From the NCBI GenBank assembly GCA_012974475.1, contig JAAXQD010000011.1:1-16538 (forward strand): 16,538 nucleotides of DNA, written 5' to 3'. The notes beneath the pieces are model-generated. The model was given only the letters and a program-made list of their open reading frames with translations, ran no database searches and was not told the origin of the DNA. The position numbers and the translations under genes are program-made. Numbering within the stretch: the first letter of the stretch is position 1; every line of letters starts with the position of its first letter. This document shows, piece after piece, positions 13,485-16,538 of this stretch. The DNA comes from Desulfobacterales bacterium (GTDB lineage Bacteria > Desulfobacterota > Desulfobacteria > Desulfobacterales > UBA11574).

Positions 13485-15074
13485 TTGAAGGATAAAACCT
13501 TAATTTTCGGAAACGGGCCGTGCGCCCACTATATTGCTGAAGATCTTCTAAGCACGGGCGAAGATATTGTCATTGCAACCACAGATAAAACCTGTGATTT
13601 TTCCCCATCAGAACATTCCGAATCAATAGAAATCCTTACCGACACACGGCTGGTTTCATGCCGTGGCTCGGTCGGGGATTTCAGGATCTTGGCAGCTCGG
13701 AACAACAAAGAGATTAAAAGAACGGTTGCCGGGGTTATCGTTGCTGAAGAAGATCAAAGAAAGTCCAATTTTTCACTGTACGGGTTGAAGGCATCTTCTT
13801 GCGTCATCACGCTCTCCCAGGCAAAGGAATTGCTGCTCGATTCGTCCCATAAACAAAGTATTTTTTTAAAGGCAAAAAAGGTGGTTTTCCTTACCGGGCT
13901 TGTTAAAGAGAGTCATCCGGCAATCGCAGAAGAAATAATGCATTCCGCTCTTAGGCTCCAATCAGACTTTAATCTGCAGACCTATATTCTGACAGCCAAT
14001 CTTAAGGTTGCTGCCGATGGTCTTGAAGCCCTATGCCGAGAAACAAAAGAAGCCGGTGCCGTCTATATCAAGTTCACAGACACCCGTCCTGAAATTCATT
14101 CTAAAAGTAACGATAGCGTCCAAATCGAGTTTGTCGACGAAATAACCCTGAAAAAATTCAGATTAACACCGGATATTACCGTCGTTGATGAAACGATTGT
14201 GCCGTCTGACTATGCTGTTGATCTGGCAAAACTACTCAGCATCAATACAGATCCTGACGGATTCGTCCAGGCAGACAATGTTCATCGGTTTACTGTATTT
14301 ACGAACCGAAAAGGGATAATGGTTGCGGGTCCTTCAAGGAGCATCCAGACTTACAGCGACCAGATAACGGACGCTGCAAATGCTGCGCTTGTCTCAGCGG
14401 GACGCATGGCCGGCCTCCAGATTGTGCCGGAAGACAGGGCGGAAATCGACAAAGGTCTGTGCATACGGTGCCTGACCTGCTATCGCCTCTGTCCGTACCG
14501 GGCGATCATGCTAAATACCCGCGTTGTGGTTGAACCGCATGCGTGCGAAAGATGCGGCATATGTGCCGCTCAATGCCCGAGGGGTGCTATTCATATAAAA
14601 GATCTTGAACCGGAGTCCATTTCCAATGAGATGGCAACCGGGGAACGCCTGCAAGAAGAAGACACCTTTATGCCATTTTTGGTGGCCTTCTGCTGCAGCC
14701 GTTCGGCGATCCAGTCCGGCGAACTGTCGCTTCGCATGGGTCATAAACTACCACCGGGACTTAAAGTAATCGAAGTGCCGTGCTCGGGCAGTATATCTTT
14801 CGATCATATCTATGGGGCCTTTGAAAGAAATGCGGACGGTGTTATGGTTTTGACATGTCATGAGGGAAACTGTCATTCAGAACAGGGAAATATTTATGCA
14901 AAGCAGACCGTAGCGCAGATAATGGATATGTTTTTGCAAATCGGCTTTGAAAAAGAACGACTTGCCGTACAAACGCTTGCGTCCAATATGGGAACGGAAT
15001 TTGCGGAGATGGTAAACCGCTTTGAAGCGAATATCATAGAACTCGGCCCCAGCAGGCTTAAGAAGAATCAATAG
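13485..15074 (+). CDS. QmoB-like fusion: degenerate HdrA domain, 2x[4Fe-4S] ferredoxin, MvhD domain
   Basis: A 529-residue three-part protein. Residues 1-310 are related to the HdrA flavin fold but degenerate: the glycine motif reads G-N-G-P-C-A, the usual Cys motifs are missing, and the C-terminal I-M-V-A-G pattern survives. Residues about 320-375 are a ferredoxin with two complete motifs (C326/329/332/336 and C354/357/360/364). Residues about 395-525 are an MvhD domain with A-F-C-C (403, 404), P-C-S-G (433) and T-C-H-E-G-N-C-H (458, 463), i.e. the full Cys set that the separate MvhD-like protein lacks. The TTG start at 13485 follows AAGGTGG by five bases; a GTG at 13476 overlaps that site and is less likely. 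The domain order is that of QmoB. Confidence 0.88.
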   Translation: MKDKTLIFGNGPCAHYIAEDLLSTGEDIVIATTDKTCDFSPSEHSESIEILTDTRLVSCRGSVGDFRILAARNNKEIKRTVAGVIVAEEDQRKSNFSLYGLKASSCVITLSQAKELLLDSSHKQSIFLKAKKVVFLTGLVKESHPAIAEEIMHSALRLQSDFNLQTYILTANLKVAADGLEALCRETKEAGAVYIKFTDTRPEIHSKSNDSVQIEFVDEITLKKFRLTPDITVVDETIVPSDYAVDLAKLLSINTDPDGFVQADNVHRFTVFTNRKGIMVAGPSRSIQTYSDQITDAANAALVSAGRMAGLQIVPEDRAEIDKGLCIRCLTCYRLCPYRAIMLNTRVVVEPHACERCGICAAQCPRGAIHIKDLEPESISNEMATGERLQEEDTFMPFLVAFCCSRSAIQSGELSLRMGHKLPPGLKVIEVPCSGSISFDHIYGAFERNADGVMVLTCHEGNCHSEQGNIYAKQTVAQIMDMFLQIGFEKERLAVQTLASNMGTEFAEMVNRFEANIIELGPSRLKKNQ

Positions 15075-15119
15075 AGAAAATAGGGAACAGAAAAGAGTAT
15101 GAATAACTGAGGAAGTCAT

Positions 15120-16343
15120 ATGACATCACGATCTGAAATAATCAATTTGGATCAAGTCGACCACGGGAGATGCCGATCCTGGCCGTTTTTTCAGGATTAT
15201 TGTGTTACCTGCGCGCTGTGTGCCGGATCATGCCCCGCTTCCGGAATAGACGGGTTTGATCCGCGAATGCTGGTCCGGATGGTTTCACTGGGGCTTGTTG
15301 AAGAACTGGTTGAAGCCCGGTGGCCCTGGATCTGCACCCTGTGCGGCAAATGCGAAAATGTCTGTCCCATGGAGATCGACATTGCCGATCTGGTCAGAAA
15401 AATTCGTTCATTGAGAGACCGTGAAAAGGTACCGGGCATCCTTTATAAAGGCCTTGCTGCAGCATTAGAGACCGGTAACAATCTTCGCCTGCCCAAGGAA
15501 GACTTTATATTTATCATCGAGGACGTTGCCGAAGAGGTTGCAGAAGAACCGGGATTTGAAGAATTCAAAGCACCTGTGGACAAAAAAGGAGCGAATCTTT
15601 TAACCACCATCCATAACAAACTGGTCAATACGCACACCGAAGATTTAAAACACTGGTGGAAAATCTTCCATGCAGCCCAAGAAGACTGGACCGTAACATC
15701 TGAACACTGGGAAGGCACCTCATGGGGATACTTCACCGGCGATGACGCGGCCATGAAGGTGATGGCAGGCCGTATTGTCGAACAAATGGAGCAACTGGAA
15801 ATAAAAAATCTTCTCTGGCCGGAATGAGGCCACGCCTACCTTGCAACCCGGTCGGGTCTTGAAAAATATTATCCTGAAGCACTCAAGAAATTTGGATTTA
15901 TCACGGTGTTCGACCTGCTCATCACCTACATCAAAGAAGGTCGTATCAAACTGGACCGATCAAAGCATACTGAACTCGCCGCCTATCACGATCCGTGCAA
16001 TTACGGCAGAAAAGCCCAAAAATTTTTTGGACACGGTTTTTTTGAGGAGCCGCGATGGATCATGGATCAGTGTATGGAGAACTGGGTGGATCTCTACCCG
16101 AATAGGATGGACCAAATCTGCTGCGGTGGCGGCGGTGGCGCCCTGACAACCGGATACAACGAAGAGCGGGTCTTTTATGCCAGAAAAAAGATCGATCAGA
16201 TCAAGACGACCGGTGCAAAAATGTTGGTGGTTCCCTGTCACAGCTGTCACGGCCAGTTCAACAACATAAAAGAAGAATACGGTCTTGGGGATCTTAAAAT
16301 AATGTATTTGTGGGAACTGGTTGCCGATTGCCTGATCTTATGA
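15120..16343 (+). CDS. Selenocysteine-containing HdrC-HdrB fusion (in-frame TGA at 15825-15827)
   Basis: Read through the TGA, this is one 407-residue protein. The HdrC part has C28/31/34/38 and C72/75/78/82 for two [4Fe-4S] clusters. The HdrB part has residue 236 (the TGA) in P-E-U-G-H-A-Y, where relatives as I recall them have E-C-G-H-A-Y, and an intact CCG domain: D-P-C (293), I-C-C-G-G-G-G (334, 335) and P-C-H-S-C-H (373, 376). The frame is unchanged and similarity is continuous across the TGA. A short stem with a GGUC loop follows 22 nt later. No ribosome-binding site or good start exists for a separate downstream gene. Selenocysteine insertion is therefore the best reading. There are no membrane helices, so it resembles QmoC without its cytochrome part. 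Ribosome-binding site: GAGGAAG before the ATG. Confidence 0.88.
15844..15861 (+). promoter_or_regulatory. Candidate bacterial SECIS stem-loop
   Basis: CAACCC (15844-15849) pairs with GGG and TTG (15854-15856, 15859-15861) with a two-base bulge; alternatively ACCC pairs with GGGT. The apical loop is GGTC (15850-15853), i.e. GGU as in bacterial SECIS elements. The loop begins 22 nt after the TGA, within the usual window for bacterial selenocysteine insertion, and lies inside the coding frame as expected. Confidence 0.7.
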
Positions 16344-16355
16344 GCCAACCCCCTT

Positions 16356-16382
16356 AACCCCACAATATATTGTTTGGTTTTT
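16356..16382. terminator. Candidate terminator after the operon
   Basis: AACC (16356-16359) pairs with GGTT (16376-16379) and ACAAT with ATTGT (16362-16366, 16369-16373), separated by a CC/TT internal mismatch. TTTTT follows at 16378-16382. The position 13 bases after the selenoprotein stop and before a convergent gene is right for operon termination, but the stem is AT-rich and imperfect. Confidence 0.45.
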
Positions 16383-16432
16383 CTAATATCATTTGAAACA
16401 TCCTTATTCTTATAATAATTCTGCTTTAAAAT

Positions 16433-16538
16433 TTAACAGACCGGCTTCAGTTTCAGATAGTCGAAGTTCTTGTGATAACGTTTTTCAATAAGGGCAAATC
16501 CATTTTCGGGGTTTGCCTTTTTTGCTTTTTTAAGGTAC
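16433..16538 (-). CDS. C-terminal end of an unidentified convergent gene
   Basis: A leftward frame enters from the right edge and ends at a TAA (complement of 16433-16435). The 34 visible residues are lysine-rich, with A-N-P-E-N-G-F-A-L-I-E-K-R-Y and ending N-F-D-Y-L-K-L-K-P-V-C. Composition looks like real coding sequence, and the orientation is convergent with the operon, but the stretch is too short to name a family. Confidence 0.5.
   Translation of the reverse strand, partial: YLKKAKKANPENGFALIEKRYHKNFDYLKLKPVC

Noticed and set aside
14163..14169. Further copy of the TTAACAC half-site.
   Set aside because: It lies inside the coding sequence of the fusion protein, unpaired and far from any promoter; expected by chance.
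15906..16343. Separate downstream HdrB-like gene starting at GTG 15906.
   Set aside because: No ribosome-binding site precedes it, the conserved G-H-A-Y segment lies upstream of it, and it is in the same frame as the HdrC part, so one selenoprotein fits better.

Overview
The window looks like chromosomal DNA of a strictly anaerobic deltaproteobacterium (Desulfobacterota), most likely a sulfate- or sulfur-metabolising member of the Desulfobacterales. The reasons are a long operon of heterodisulfide-reductase (Hdr/Qmo-like) iron-sulfur flavoproteins with TusA and DsrE sulfur carriers, a sigma-54 activator with a cysteine-rich PAS domain, and an apparent selenocysteine codon. There are no rRNA or tRNA genes, CRISPR array, phage genes or recognisable transposase genes.

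Left part (1-3785), ordinary chromosomal genes: the C-terminal end of an AsmA-like protein, a DUF502-like two-helix membrane protein, a lipoprotein of the endonuclease/exonuclease/phosphatase fold (minus strand), a small secreted DUF5329-like protein, and a HAD-family soluble phosphatase (minus strand). A small REP-like hairpin and a roughly 420-bp gene-poor spacer lie among them.

Control region (3786-5381): a sigma-54-dependent activator (PAS, AAA+, Fis-type HTH) is transcribed leftward. A long operon is transcribed rightward from a textbook -24/-12 sigma-54 promoter at 5331-5346. Between them lies a perfect 14-bp palindrome (5191-5204) plus two further copies of its half-site, a likely enhancer and autoregulatory site for the activator.

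Operon (5382-16343), all plus strand: TusA-like protein without the catalytic Cys; true TusA; MvhD-like protein with degenerate cluster ligands; HdrA1; HdrA2 (long form); small winged-helix protein; HdrC; HdrB with one CCG domain; DsrE-family protein; HdrA3; an HdrA/ferredoxin/MvhD fusion (QmoB-like); and an HdrC-HdrB fusion. The last gene is interrupted by an in-frame TGA exactly where the family has the Cys of an E-C-G-H-A-Y motif. The reading frame stays homologous on both sides, and a short stem with a GGUC loop lies 22 nt downstream, so the gene is best read as a 407-residue selenoprotein.

Together the operon reads as a soluble, multi-subunit flavin/iron-sulfur electron-transfer assembly (two HdrBC modules, four HdrA-type modules, two MvhD-type modules) coupled to a persulfide relay (TusA, DsrE), switched on by a redox- or ligand-sensing sigma-54 activator. 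Its last three genes resemble QmoABC without the membrane cytochrome. The substrate and the electron donor or acceptor cannot be deduced from this window: no hydrogenase, formate dehydrogenase or membrane subunit is encoded here. The right edge holds the C-terminal end of an unidentified convergent gene.
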